In this document: piece after piece, positions 56,841-64,000 of the stretch
How the letters are laid out: every line of letters begins with the position of its first letter
Numbering within the stretch: the first letter of the stretch is position 1
DNA from: Gammaproteobacteria bacterium
GTDB taxonomy: Bacteria; Pseudomonadota; Gammaproteobacteria; GRL18
DNA length: 64,000 nt
Assembly (NCBI GenBank): GCA_016744995.1
Contig: JADGDG010000016.1
Span: 32,831 to 96,830, forward strand
Reading direction: 5' to 3'
Translations under genes and position numbers: made by a program
The notes under the pieces: model-generated
Told to the model about the DNA's origin: nothing
The model's database searches: none
Seen by the model: only the letters and a program-made list of their open reading frames with translations

Positions 56841-57813
56841 AACCTCTTGTGTGCATTTTTAATTCCTCACCATCAGCATCCAGAAGTCTTAAGCCTTTCT
56901 GGGCTGTGATCACACCAATAACAGTAAACTCAGGATGTTCTTGTTTGACTGAAGACCAGTTTTCTTCTGCCAGGGTAAAACAAAGTTCATAGTCATCTCC
57001 ACCAGTTAAAGCTGTCTCCCAGGCCTTTTTTTTATTCAGACAGACAAGCGTATCAGATAGCGGTATTTGCTCTAAAAAGAGTTTTGCTCCCACATCACTT
57101 GCGGTTAAAATATGCCCCAGATCAGAAACCAGACCATCTGAGAGATCCAATGCGGAATGGGCAATACTCTGCAGCCTGAGACCTTCTTTAATTTTTGCCT
57201 GTGGATAGTTTAAAGCTCTGAAGGCCTCTTGTTTATGCTGCTCAGATAAACAGGTATAATGCTCTTCATTTTGTTCCAGAGCAATATCAAGCCCGATGGC
57301 CGCAGCCCCTAAAGCACCGGTAACAATGATCAAATCCCCTGGTTTAGCACCAGAACGCTTCATAGCATTCTCTTTACTGACATAACCACTGATTTGAATC
57401 GTAATAGCTAAAGGACCCCGAGTGGTATCGCCACCAATAAGCTGAAGATTATGCTCAGAAGCAAGTGAAAAAAGAGACTGTGAAAATTGCTTTAACCACT
57501 GCTCACGAGGTCTGTCGTTATACATTACTTCAGGCAGGGTCAGACTTAGAGTAAACCATGCAGGTTCAGCACCCATTGCGGCCAAATCACTTAAATTAAC
57601 AGCCAGTGCTTTATAGGCAATGGCATCAGGGGTGGTATTGTGAGGGAAGTGGACGCCGCTGATAAGAGTGTCAATTGAAATGGCCAGGTTAGACTGTTCT
57701 CGAGGAGCAACGATAGCGCAGTCATCGCCAATGCCCAGAACCAGATCAGGCCGTGTGACTTGCTCAGGATCAGCAAAAAAAGATTGAATAAGCTGGAATT
57801 CTGAACCGGGCAT
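56824..57813 (-). CDS. thiL: Thiamine-monophosphate kinase
   Basis: A 329-aa cytoplasmic enzyme making thiamine diphosphate from thiamine monophosphate and ATP. Family motifs are GIGDDCAIV (near residue 26), SIDTLISGVHFP, NLSDLAAMGAEP, LIGGDTTRGP, ALDLSDGLVSDL and TGGDDYELCFT. Last shared-function gene before the riboflavin genes; nusB lies 59 bp upstream. Confidence 0.97.
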   Translation of the reverse strand: MPGSEFQLIQSFFADPEQVTRPDLVLGIGDDCAIVAPREQSNLAISIDTLISGVHFPHNTTPDAIAYKALAVNLSDLAAMGAEPAWFTLSLTLPEVMYNDRPREQWLKQFSQSLFSLASEHNLQLIGGDTTRGPLAITIQISGYVSKENAMKRSGAKPGDLIIVTGALGAAAIGLDIALEQNEEHYTCLSEQHKQEAFRALNYPQAKIKEGLRLQSIAHSALDLSDGLVSDLGHILTASDVGAKLFLEQIPLSDTLVCLNKKKAWETALTGGDDYELCFTLAEENWSSVKQEHPEFTVIGVITAQKGLRLLDADGEELKMHTRGYDHFG

Positions 57814-57872
57814 ATTGCTTATTTCACCATAGGGGAAAAAATTCTTTTAATTAAGATCGAATTAATTTATCG

Positions 57873-58337
57873 CTATTTTTTACGTGCTTTCTTTTTACGG
57901 GGAGCCTTCATTTCTTCCTGGCGCAGTTTCCCAGCCACTTTATCCATAATACCATTAACAAATTTATGCCCATCTTCAGCGCCAAAAATCTTGGCACATT
58001 CAACAGATTCATTAATTGACACACGATAGGGTATATCAAGACGTTGTTCCAATTCAAAAACACCCACAAGCAGAATTGCCTGTTCAACCGGATCAACATT
58101 GCTGAATGAACGACTTAAGAAAGACTCCATATGATCAATCAATGCCATCTTATGGGATGTCACAAAATGCAGAATTTCTTGAAAATAACTGACATCCGCA
58201 TCTTCCATATCATGTTCACTGATAAAGTGAACTTCGATATCAGTCACATTTTGTTCGCTCAACAGCCATGAGTAAAGAGCCTGAACTGCAAACTGTCGTG
58301 ATTTGGAACGATTTTTCACTGTTTGCCTCCTAAGCAA
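57873..58337 (-). CDS. nusB: Transcription antitermination factor NusB
   Basis: A 154-aa all-helical protein that binds boxA RNA with NusE (S10) for rRNA antitermination. Recognisable segments are RQFAVQALYSWLLSEQN, DPVEQAILLVGVFELEQR and YRVSINESVECAKIFGAEDGHKFVNGIMD (the last quoted only for its core INESVECAKIFG). The C-terminal tail KAPRKKKARKK is unusually basic. It starts 41 bp after the ribH stop, a conserved neighbour. Confidence 0.96.
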   Translation of the reverse strand: MLRRQTVKNRSKSRQFAVQALYSWLLSEQNVTDIEVHFISEHDMEDADVSYFQEILHFVTSHKMALIDHMESFLSRSFSNVDPVEQAILLVGVFELEQRLDIPYRVSINESVECAKIFGAEDGHKFVNGIMDKVAGKLRQEEMKAPRKKKARKK

Positions 58338-58378
58338 AAACTAAAAAAATAAAGCCTGCCCTGCTTATGGGCAAGTTA

Positions 58379-58849
58379 CTAAGCAAAATTTTTCAGAAGA
58401 TTAACCATTTCAATAGCAGAAAGTGCGGCTTCAGTCCCTTTGTTTCCAGCCTTAGTACCTGAACGCTCGATAGCCTGTTCAATGGTATCGACAGTTAACA
58501 CACCAAAAGCCACGGGCAAATCATATTCCATACAAACTTGCGCCAGACCTTTTGAATTTTCATTAGCAACAAATTCAAAATGAGGTGTACCACCGCGGAT
58601 CACAGCACCTAATGCAATAATCGCATCATATTTTTTACTGGCCGCCATACGTTTGGCGGCTAAAGGGATCTCCACTGCACCAGGAACACGAATAATTTCA
58701 ATGTCCTCTTCCTTGCCACCGTGTCTTAAAATAGTATCAACAGCACCACTTAGCAAAGATTCAACAAGAAAACTGTTAAAACGACTGATTACAATACCAA
58801 ATTTAGCATTATCAACAACCATTTCACCTTCAAACGTTTTTATATTCAT
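58379..58849 (-). CDS. ribH: 6,7-dimethyl-8-ribityllumazine synthase
   Basis: A 156-aa lumazine synthase condensing 5-amino-6-ribitylamino-uracil with dihydroxybutanone phosphate, forming 60-meric or pentameric shells. Motifs are [48 protein letters not shown] and PVAFGVLT. It is in the riboflavin series upstream of nusB. Confidence 0.97.
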   Translation of the reverse strand: MNIKTFEGEMVVDNAKFGIVISRFNSFLVESLLSGAVDTILRHGGKEEDIEIIRVPGAVEIPLAAKRMAASKKYDAIIALGAVIRGGTPHFEFVANENSKGLAQVCMEYDLPVAFGVLTVDTIEQAIERSGTKAGNKGTEAALSAIEMVNLLKNFA

Positions 58850-58914
58850 TTTTTATCCTGATTTAGTTCTTTTCTTTTGTATTTAGTGAGTGCTCAAACG
58901 GAAGCTGGTTAAGC

Positions 58915-60033
58915 TTATTTTCCTGAATTATAATATTCAATGACTTCAAGCCCAAAGCCTGATAAACCATGTATTTTCTTGGGTGCAGACATGACTTTCA
59001 TCTGTTTAACGCCGATGGACTTCAATATTTGTGCCCCCAGACCATAAGTGCGCAAATCTTTTGTTTTACCCGGATTAGTAGACAGTTTGCCCTGCTGTAA
59101 TTTTTGATAATGCTCTATTCGATGGGTTAACTCACTGCTGGTTTCATGACTGCGTAAAATAACAATCACACCACTGCCCTCTTCATTCATACGCTGCATC
59201 ACATCATTCAGAGGCCAGCCGCAATCATCCATCTTAGCACCCAGCATATCACAGAAGGAATTTTCCATATGAACTCGAACTAATACCGGTTGTTCCGGAT
59301 TAATAGTGCCCTTAATCATTGCCAGATGCACCTGACCTGAAATAGCATCATGGTAGGCTTCCAGACGAAAGTCCCCAGCATCAGTAGGCAGACTGCACTC
59401 ACTGACTTTTTCAACTGAATGTTCATTTTTAAGGCGGTATTCAATCAAATCAGCAATGGTACCGATTTTTAAATCAAATTTGTCAGCAAAATCTTCTAAA
59501 TCAGGACGACGTGCCATAGTGCCATCTTCATTTAAGATTTCAACAATCATTGCAGATGGTTCAAAGCCTGCCATTCGTGACAGGTCACAGCCTGCTTCGG
59601 TATGACCTGCGCGAGTTAAAACACCACCCGGTTGTGCTTCTAATGGGAATATGTGCCCTGGCTGAACAATATCTTCAGGCCCTGCATCTTGCGCAACAGC
59701 AGCCTGAATAGTAACCGCACGATCACCTGCTGAGATACCAGTTGTAACACCCTCAGACGCTTCAATAGACACGGTAAAATTGGTTCCATATTCTGCGTTA
59801 TTTGCATCCACCATCAATGGGATCTGCAACTGCCTGCAACGCTGCTGAGTCAACGTCAGGCAAATCAAACCACGGCCATGGGTTGCCATAAAGTTAACAT
59901 CTTCAGGGGTCACCTTGCTGGCGGCCATCAACAGATCACCCTCATTTTCACGATCTTCATCGTCAACAATAATGACCATCTTTCCCTGACGGATATCTTC
60001 CAATATTTCTTCAATCGAATTAAAATTAGCCAT
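58915..60033 (-). CDS. ribB: 3,4-dihydroxy-2-butanone-4-phosphate synthase with degenerate GTP cyclohydrolase II domain
   Basis: A 372-aa RibBA-type protein. The N-terminal domain (residues 1-200) is a complete DHBP synthase with [22 protein letters not shown] and [10 protein letters not shown]. The C-terminal half (about 205-372) has the GTP cyclohydrolase II fold, but the zinc cysteines (normally C-x10-C-x-C around SECLTGD...RCDCG) are missing: here it reads [14 protein letters not shown]. So it should make DHBP but not open GTP; a separate ribA would be needed elsewhere. The same pattern is known from Pseudomonas-type RibB. Confidence 0.93.
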   Translation of the reverse strand: MANFNSIEEILEDIRQGKMVIIVDDEDRENEGDLLMAASKVTPEDVNFMATHGRGLICLTLTQQRCRQLQIPLMVDANNAEYGTNFTVSIEASEGVTTGISAGDRAVTIQAAVAQDAGPEDIVQPGHIFPLEAQPGGVLTRAGHTEAGCDLSRMAGFEPSAMIVEILNEDGTMARRPDLEDFADKFDLKIGTIADLIEYRLKNEHSVEKVSECSLPTDAGDFRLEAYHDAISGQVHLAMIKGTINPEQPVLVRVHMENSFCDMLGAKMDDCGWPLNDVMQRMNEEGSGVIVILRSHETSSELTHRIEHYQKLQQGKLSTNPGKTKDLRTYGLGAQILKSIGVKQMKVMSAPKKIHGLSGFGLEVIEYYNSGK

Positions 60034-60157
60034 AGTATTTTCTTATATAAATAGTTTTTATTTTGTAAGTTTCTTGTAAGTTATAGTTGTAAATAAATAG
60101 TGTTATAAATTTACGTTAAGCCTGTAGTTTGGGGTAATTGCAGTAAACCTCAATAGA

Positions 60158-60823
60158 TTAACGGCTTAAAAAGCCATTTTCTGCCAATAAGGCCATTGTC
60201 ACCCCCTGTTTGGGCGAAACTTCTGCTGCTTTGTCACCCAATAATAGTCGTTCCAGATAGCGGGCAATAATATCCACCTCAAGATTAACTTCATCACCGG
60301 CCTGAGCACTTGATAAAGTCGTCTCATTCAAAGTATGAGGAACGATATTCAGCTCAAAAACAGCACCATTAAGTTCATTGATAGTCAAACTAATACCATT
60401 AATGCAAATTGAACCTTTGGCTGCAATATATTTTGCCAGCTCATCAGGAGCCTGAATTTTAAAATGAATTGAACGTCCTGCATGACTGCGCTCAATAATC
60501 GTCCCCAAACCATCAACATGACCACTGACAATATGTCCGCCCAGATGCGTGGTGGGCAATAATGCTTTTTCAAGGTTAACCCGGCTACCCACTTTTATCT
60601 GCTTAAAGCTGGTTTTTTTCAAAGTCTCTGCTGACACATCAGCCCAAAAGCCATCACCGGGTAAAACCACTGCCGTTAAACAAATACCGTTAGTTGCAAT
60701 GCTGTCACCAAGCGCCACATCGGATAAATCCAGCTCACCCGTTTTGACATAAAAACGACTGTCCACCCCTTTGGGTTCAATTGCTGCAATTTGGCCGATG
60801 GCCTGAATGATACCGGTAAACAT
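60158..60823 (-). CDS. ribE: Riboflavin synthase alpha chain
   Basis: A 221-aa two-domain lumazine-binding enzyme converting two lumazines into riboflavin and a pyrimidine. The start MFTGIIQAIG is typical, and the domain duplication is visible as SIATNGICLTA and GSICINGISLTI. The C-terminus carries KQGVTMALLAENGF. It precedes the RibBA-like gene by 124 bp and follows ribD. Confidence 0.97.
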   Translation of the reverse strand: MFTGIIQAIGQIAAIEPKGVDSRFYVKTGELDLSDVALGDSIATNGICLTAVVLPGDGFWADVSAETLKKTSFKQIKVGSRVNLEKALLPTTHLGGHIVSGHVDGLGTIIERSHAGRSIHFKIQAPDELAKYIAAKGSICINGISLTINELNGAVFELNIVPHTLNETTLSSAQAGDEVNLEVDIIARYLERLLLGDKAAEVSPKQGVTMALLAENGFLSR

Positions 60824-60840
60824 ATTCGCCCTGTGTTTTT

Positions 60841-60862
60841 TTCTAGTCTAATTCTAGACTAT
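60841..60862. repeat. 11-bp tandem repeat at the ribD stop
   Basis: TTCTAGTCTAA and TTCTAGACTAT are adjacent imperfect copies spanning the end of ribD and the intergenic start. Confidence 0.5.
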
Positions 60863-62035
60863 TTTTTGCTCAACTACTGGTTTTGCCGTAATACGTGGTT
60901 TTGCCGTAATACGAAAATCCTTGCCTACAGCACGAATGTCCTGAATATTTAAATTGATCCGCTGGCTCATTCGTTCCAACCCGGGCATATTAAATAAACC
61001 TCTGGCATTACTGCCCATTAAATGCGGCGCCATATAAATAATCAATTCATCAACCAGATCCGCTTCTAACATTGCTCCGCTAAGGGTCGCACCAGCTTCC
61101 AGAAGAACATCATTATATTGCTGCTCTGCCATCAACAACATTAAGCCATGTAATGATAAAACTACTTTTCCAGACGGCGATTGCTCAGTTGCTAAACAAT
61201 GAACCTCCGCACCTTTAGCTTCAAAAGCCTGTATTTTTTCCAGCCGCTTATCTGGCATGGATACTGTTTTGCTCGCAGCAGTAATAATATGTGTTGTTCC
61301 CGTCAGACCCAACATTTTTGCCTGCACCGGCATTCTAAACTGAGAGTCTAAGATAAGACGATCCGGCTGCCTTATTTCCCCTGATGCCTGATCAGCATAA
61401 CGCTGTGAACGAACATTCATTGATGGATCATCAGCGAGCACTGTACCAATGCCAGTCAATATCGCTGCACTTTCAGCTCTTAAACGCTGCACATCTTCTC
61501 GCGCATCAGGCGAGGTGATCCATTTACTCTCACCGCTGGCCATTGCCGTGCGACCATCAAGACTCATTGCCATTTTACAGCGAATGACAGGTCTGTGTGT
61601 CTCCATGCGCTGTAGAAAACCAGCATTTAAGGTTCGGGCTTCAATTTCCAAAACCCCGGTTTTAACCTCAATACCATTTTCCTGTAAACGTTGCACACCA
61701 TTTCCAGACACCAATGGATTAGGATCCACCATAGCAATAACCACCCGTTTGACACCTGCTGAAATCAAGGCGTCACAGCATGGCGGAGTTTTACCAAAGT
61801 GACTGCAAGGTTCTAATGTCACATAAGCCGTCGCACCCTGAGCATTCTCATTGGGGCTCAGCTGAGCCAGAGCATTCACTTCTGCATGTCCCTGTCCAGC
61901 ATATTGATGCCAGCCCTGAGCAATTATTTTTCCATCACGGACTAAAACACAGCCCACTCTGGGATTAGGCTGAGTACTGTACCAACCCTTTCTCGCCAGA
62001 GATATGGCTTGCGCCATGTAAAATTCATCAGTCAT
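60854..62035 (-). CDS. ribD: Bifunctional riboflavin deaminase/reductase RibD
   Basis: A 393-aa protein whose N-terminal deaminase domain has zinc ligands H50, C77 and C86 with E52 ([18 protein letters not shown]). The C-terminal NADPH reductase domain holds [11 protein letters not shown] and [18 protein letters not shown]. It carries out steps two and three of riboflavin synthesis. An 18-bp tandem duplication (60879-60914) gives [11 protein letters not shown] near the C-terminus, outside the folded core. Overlaps the nrdR end by 8 bp. Confidence 0.96.
   Translation of the reverse strand: MTDEFYMAQAISLARKGWYSTQPNPRVGCVLVRDGKIIAQGWHQYAGQGHAEVNALAQLSPNENAQGATAYVTLEPCSHFGKTPPCCDALISAGVKRVVIAMVDPNPLVSGNGVQRLQENGIEVKTGVLEIEARTLNAGFLQRMETHRPVIRCKMAMSLDGRTAMASGESKWITSPDAREDVQRLRAESAAILTGIGTVLADDPSMNVRSQRYADQASGEIRQPDRLILDSQFRMPVQAKMLGLTGTTHIITAASKTVSMPDKRLEKIQAFEAKGAEVHCLATEQSPSGKVVLSLHGLMLLMAEQQYNDVLLEAGATLSGAMLEADLVDELIIYMAPHLMGSNARGLFNMPGLERMSQRINLNIQDIRAVGKDFRITAKPRITAKPVVEQKIV
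60879..60914 (-). repeat. In-frame 18-bp tandem duplication in ribD
   Basis: GGTTTTGCCGTAATACG[T/A] occurs twice in a row (60879-60896 and 60897-60914), giving the peptide duplication [11 protein letters not shown] in the RibD C-terminal tail. Confidence 0.9.
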
Positions 62036-62492
62036 CAGAATGAGGCGATTCTAAACGTTCAATCTCCTGACGAAACTCATCGAGATCCTGAAAACTTCGG
62101 TAAACAGAGGCAAAACGAACGTAAGCCACCTGATCCAGTTTTTTCAATTCATCCATCACCCATTCACCCAGACGTTCAGCAGGAACTTCGCGATCACCGG
62201 TTGAGCGAAGGTTGTACTTGATATGGTTGATTGCCTGCTCAATTGTTTCTACTGAAACGGGCCGCTTTTCTAAAGCTTTTGACATTCCCTTAAACAATTT
62301 TTGATCATCAAAGGGCACTCTTGAACCGCCACTTTTAATGATCTTCGGCATCACTAGCTCTGCCGTTTCAAAGGTAGTAAAACGCTCTGAGCAGGTCAGA
62401 CACTCCCGTCTGCGACGCACCGAGTCCCCTTCATTGGCTAAACGGGAATCAATGACTTTAGTCTCCGGGGCACTACAAAATGGACAACGCAT
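62028..62492 (-). CDS. nrdR: Transcriptional repressor NrdR
   Basis: A 154-aa repressor of ribonucleotide reductase genes. The zinc ribbon has C3, C6, C31 and C34 (MRCPFC, ECLTC), followed by SERFTTFE and an ATP-cone domain that senses ATP/dATP ([18 protein letters not shown]). It sits between glyA and ribD, a position conserved in gammaproteobacteria. Confidence 0.97.
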   Translation of the reverse strand: MRCPFCSAPETKVIDSRLANEGDSVRRRRECLTCSERFTTFETAELVMPKIIKSGGSRVPFDDQKLFKGMSKALEKRPVSVETIEQAINHIKYNLRSTGDREVPAERLGEWVMDELKKLDQVAYVRFASVYRSFQDLDEFRQEIERLESPHSDD

Positions 62493-62540
62493 GATTTAAA
62501 CTCATTTTTTTATATACAAGGTTTATATGCAATGTTGTAC

Positions 62541-62570
62541 CTTTTCTTACTTATACTTTTCTTACTCATA
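62541..62570. repeat. 15-bp tandem duplication between nrdR and glyA
   Basis: CTTTTCTTACTTATA (62541-62555) is followed by CTTTTCTTACTCATA (62556-62570), with one base difference, in the 84-bp gap just after the glyA stop. Confidence 0.85.
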
Positions 62571-62576
62571 AAAAGT

Positions 62577-63869
62577 TTATGCATAGACAGGAAAACGCTT
62601 GCACAGGTCTAATACTTTTTGTTTAACCTGAGCAACACTTTCCATTTTTTCCATGTTCTCAGGTACACGGTCAGCTTCATCCATTTGGCATAATTCATCC
62701 AGAATGTCACAAATCCAGCCAGCCAGATCCGAGCTTTCCTGCTCTTTGAAACCACGAGTAGTTATCGCAGGAGAACCGATGCGCAAACCACTGGTGACAA
62801 AAGGAGACTGTGGATCATTGGGTACTGAGTTTTTATTAACCGTAATATTAGCCAGTCCTAAAGCAGCATCTGCTGCTTTACCTGTTAATTGGCGATTGAT
62901 CAGACTTACCAGGAACAGGTGATTATCGGTACCACCTGAAACCACATCATAACCACGATCCAGAACAACTGTTGCCATCGCTCTGGCATTTTCAACCACT
63001 TGCTTTTGGTAGACCTTATAATCATCTTCCATTGCTTCTTTAAATGCCACCGCTTTACCCGCAATGACATGCATCAATGGGCCACCCTGAGTACCTGGGA
63101 AAATCATTGAGTTCAGTTTCTTTTCTATTTCTGGATTTGATTTTGCCAGAATGATACCGCCACGTGGTCCACGCAGGGTTTTATGTGTTGTTGAAGTTGT
63201 CACATCAGCAATTTGTACAGGGCTGGGGTACACACCTGCGGCAATTAAACCCGCAACATGAGCCATATCAACCATCAGATAAGCACCGACTTTATCGGCA
63301 ATATCACGAAAACGCTGCCAGTCCATTACTCGTGAATAAGCACTGAAACCTGCAATGATCATCTTTGGCTTGTGTTCAAGCGCCAGACGTTCAACTTGAT
63401 CATAATCCACTTCACCGGTTGCTTCATTTAAGCCGTATTGAACTGCATTAAATAATTTACCGGAAAAACTGACTTTTGAACCATGAGTCAGATGTCCACC
63501 ATGGGCCAGACTCATGCCTAAGACCGTATCACCTGCATTCAACAGGGCAAAATAAACCGCTGCATTAGCCTGAGAACCTGAGTGAGGCTGAACATTTGCA
63601 TAATCAGCAGCAAATAATTCTTTAGCCCGATCAATCGCCAGCTGCTCAGCAATATCGACATTCTCACAGCCGCCATAATAGCGTTTTGATGGGTAACCTT
63701 CAGCATATTTATTAGTCAACACAGAACCTTGAGCCTGCATAACTCTGGGACTGGTGTAATTTTCTGATGCAATCAGTTCAATATGTTCTTCCTGGCGGGT
63801 TTCCTCATGCTGCATTGCATTCCAAAGTTCATCATCGTAGCCCGCAATTGTCATATCTTTCGTAAACAT
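62577..63869 (-). CDS. glyA: Serine hydroxymethyltransferase
   Basis: A 430-aa PLP enzyme interconverting serine and glycine with tetrahydrofolate, the main source of one-carbon units. The PLP-lysine lies in [13 protein letters not shown]; other segments are [21 protein letters not shown] (here [12 protein letters not shown]), [16 protein letters not shown] and [12 protein letters not shown] typical AAGGAATCC ribosome-binding site precedes the ATG. Its promoter should lie in the final 130 bp of the window. Confidence 0.98.
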   Translation of the reverse strand: MFTKDMTIAGYDDELWNAMQHEETRQEEHIELIASENYTSPRVMQAQGSVLTNKYAEGYPSKRYYGGCENVDIAEQLAIDRAKELFAADYANVQPHSGSQANAAVYFALLNAGDTVLGMSLAHGGHLTHGSKVSFSGKLFNAVQYGLNEATGEVDYDQVERLALEHKPKMIIAGFSAYSRVMDWQRFRDIADKVGAYLMVDMAHVAGLIAAGVYPSPVQIADVTTSTTHKTLRGPRGGIILAKSNPEIEKKLNSMIFPGTQGGPLMHVIAGKAVAFKEAMEDDYKVYQKQVVENARAMATVVLDRGYDVVSGGTDNHLFLVSLINRQLTGKAADAALGLANITVNKNSVPNDPQSPFVTSGLRIGSPAITTRGFKEQESSDLAGWICDILDELCQMDEADRVPENMEKMESVAQVKQKVLDLCKRFPVYA

Positions 63870-64000
63870 GAGGATTCCTTATAAAATTAGGTTAAAATAG
63901 TGCTTAATTTTTAAAACAGTGCTTGTATAATCATAGCCAAACGCTGAGCTTCGGGATCATACCTTATATCTTAAGCATTATAAACCTATAATTCATGCCC

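Noticed and set aside
60034..60157. Possible FMN riboswitch before the ribB-type gene
   Set aside because: Only 124 bp of AT-rich DNA; none of the conserved GC-rich FMN-aptamer segments is visible.

Overview
The window looks like chromosomal DNA of an AT-rich, motile, Gram-negative gammaproteobacterium. The evidence is the gene content and order: leuS-lptE-holA, maf-rng-yhdP-nit, pyrC-rnt, thiL-pgpA behind nusB-ribH, tamA/tamB, grxD, sodB and a ybeL homologue divergent from leuS. Two NhaD-type Na+/H+ antiporters, an SLC13 permease and a probable NAGGN-type osmolyte amidotransferase suggest a salty or alkaline habitat. This is inference; the species cannot be named from the sequence alone. I saw no rRNA, tRNA, CRISPR array, prophage or intact transposase.

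Layout. 1-735: start of an efflux adaptor gene running off the left edge. 903-8076: pyrC, rnt, then tamA/tamB. 8357-12459: cold-shock protein, NYN-domain protein, Lon-like protease, darP. 12478-26411: a long minus-strand housekeeping block (nit, yhdP, rng, maf, rlmH, rsfS, nadD, proA, holA, lptE, leuS). 26645-30038: ybeL homologue, grxD, a MITE-like element and a membrane diguanylate cyclase. 30121-34076: probable NAGGN amidotransferase, BON lipoprotein and an orphan hydantoinase-B protein. 34281-38246: sodB, an uncharacterised repeat protein, an FHA protein, and a short minus-strand group (Cys-motif protein, YbfF-like hydrolase, DUF3581 protein). 38392-45676: signalling region with a NIT-domain chemoreceptor and an operon encoding a small PstS-like protein, a porin-like protein and a GGDEF-EAL protein split by one in-frame TAG. 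45809-55666: ion-transport region with a membrane protein, two tandem nhaD copies, a TrkA-C-containing SLC13 permease and a small Usp-like protein, divergent from a histidine kinase/sigma-54 activator pair. 55675-63869: minus-strand block of retropepsin-like protease, pgpA, thiL, nusB, ribH, ribBA-like, ribE, ribD, nrdR and glyA.

The most interesting signal is in 52406-52745. A correctly spaced sigma-54 promoter points toward the Usp-like/SLC13/NhaD genes, and two matching 19-bp dyads (GTGTTGC-N5-GYAACAY) lie about 80 and 150 bp upstream of it. The divergent gene pair encodes an NtrC-type activator and its kinase. This suggests a self-contained sigma-54-controlled sodium or anion transport regulon. 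A second theme is the number of short tandem duplications (periods 5 to 21 bp) in leaders and inside genes, including two 21-bp arrays, in tamB and before the ybeL homologue, whose units look related. Mobile-element traces are a 176-bp element with 31-bp inverted ends, a lone matching end between rng and maf, and a 125-bp inverted-repeat element at 36285-36409.
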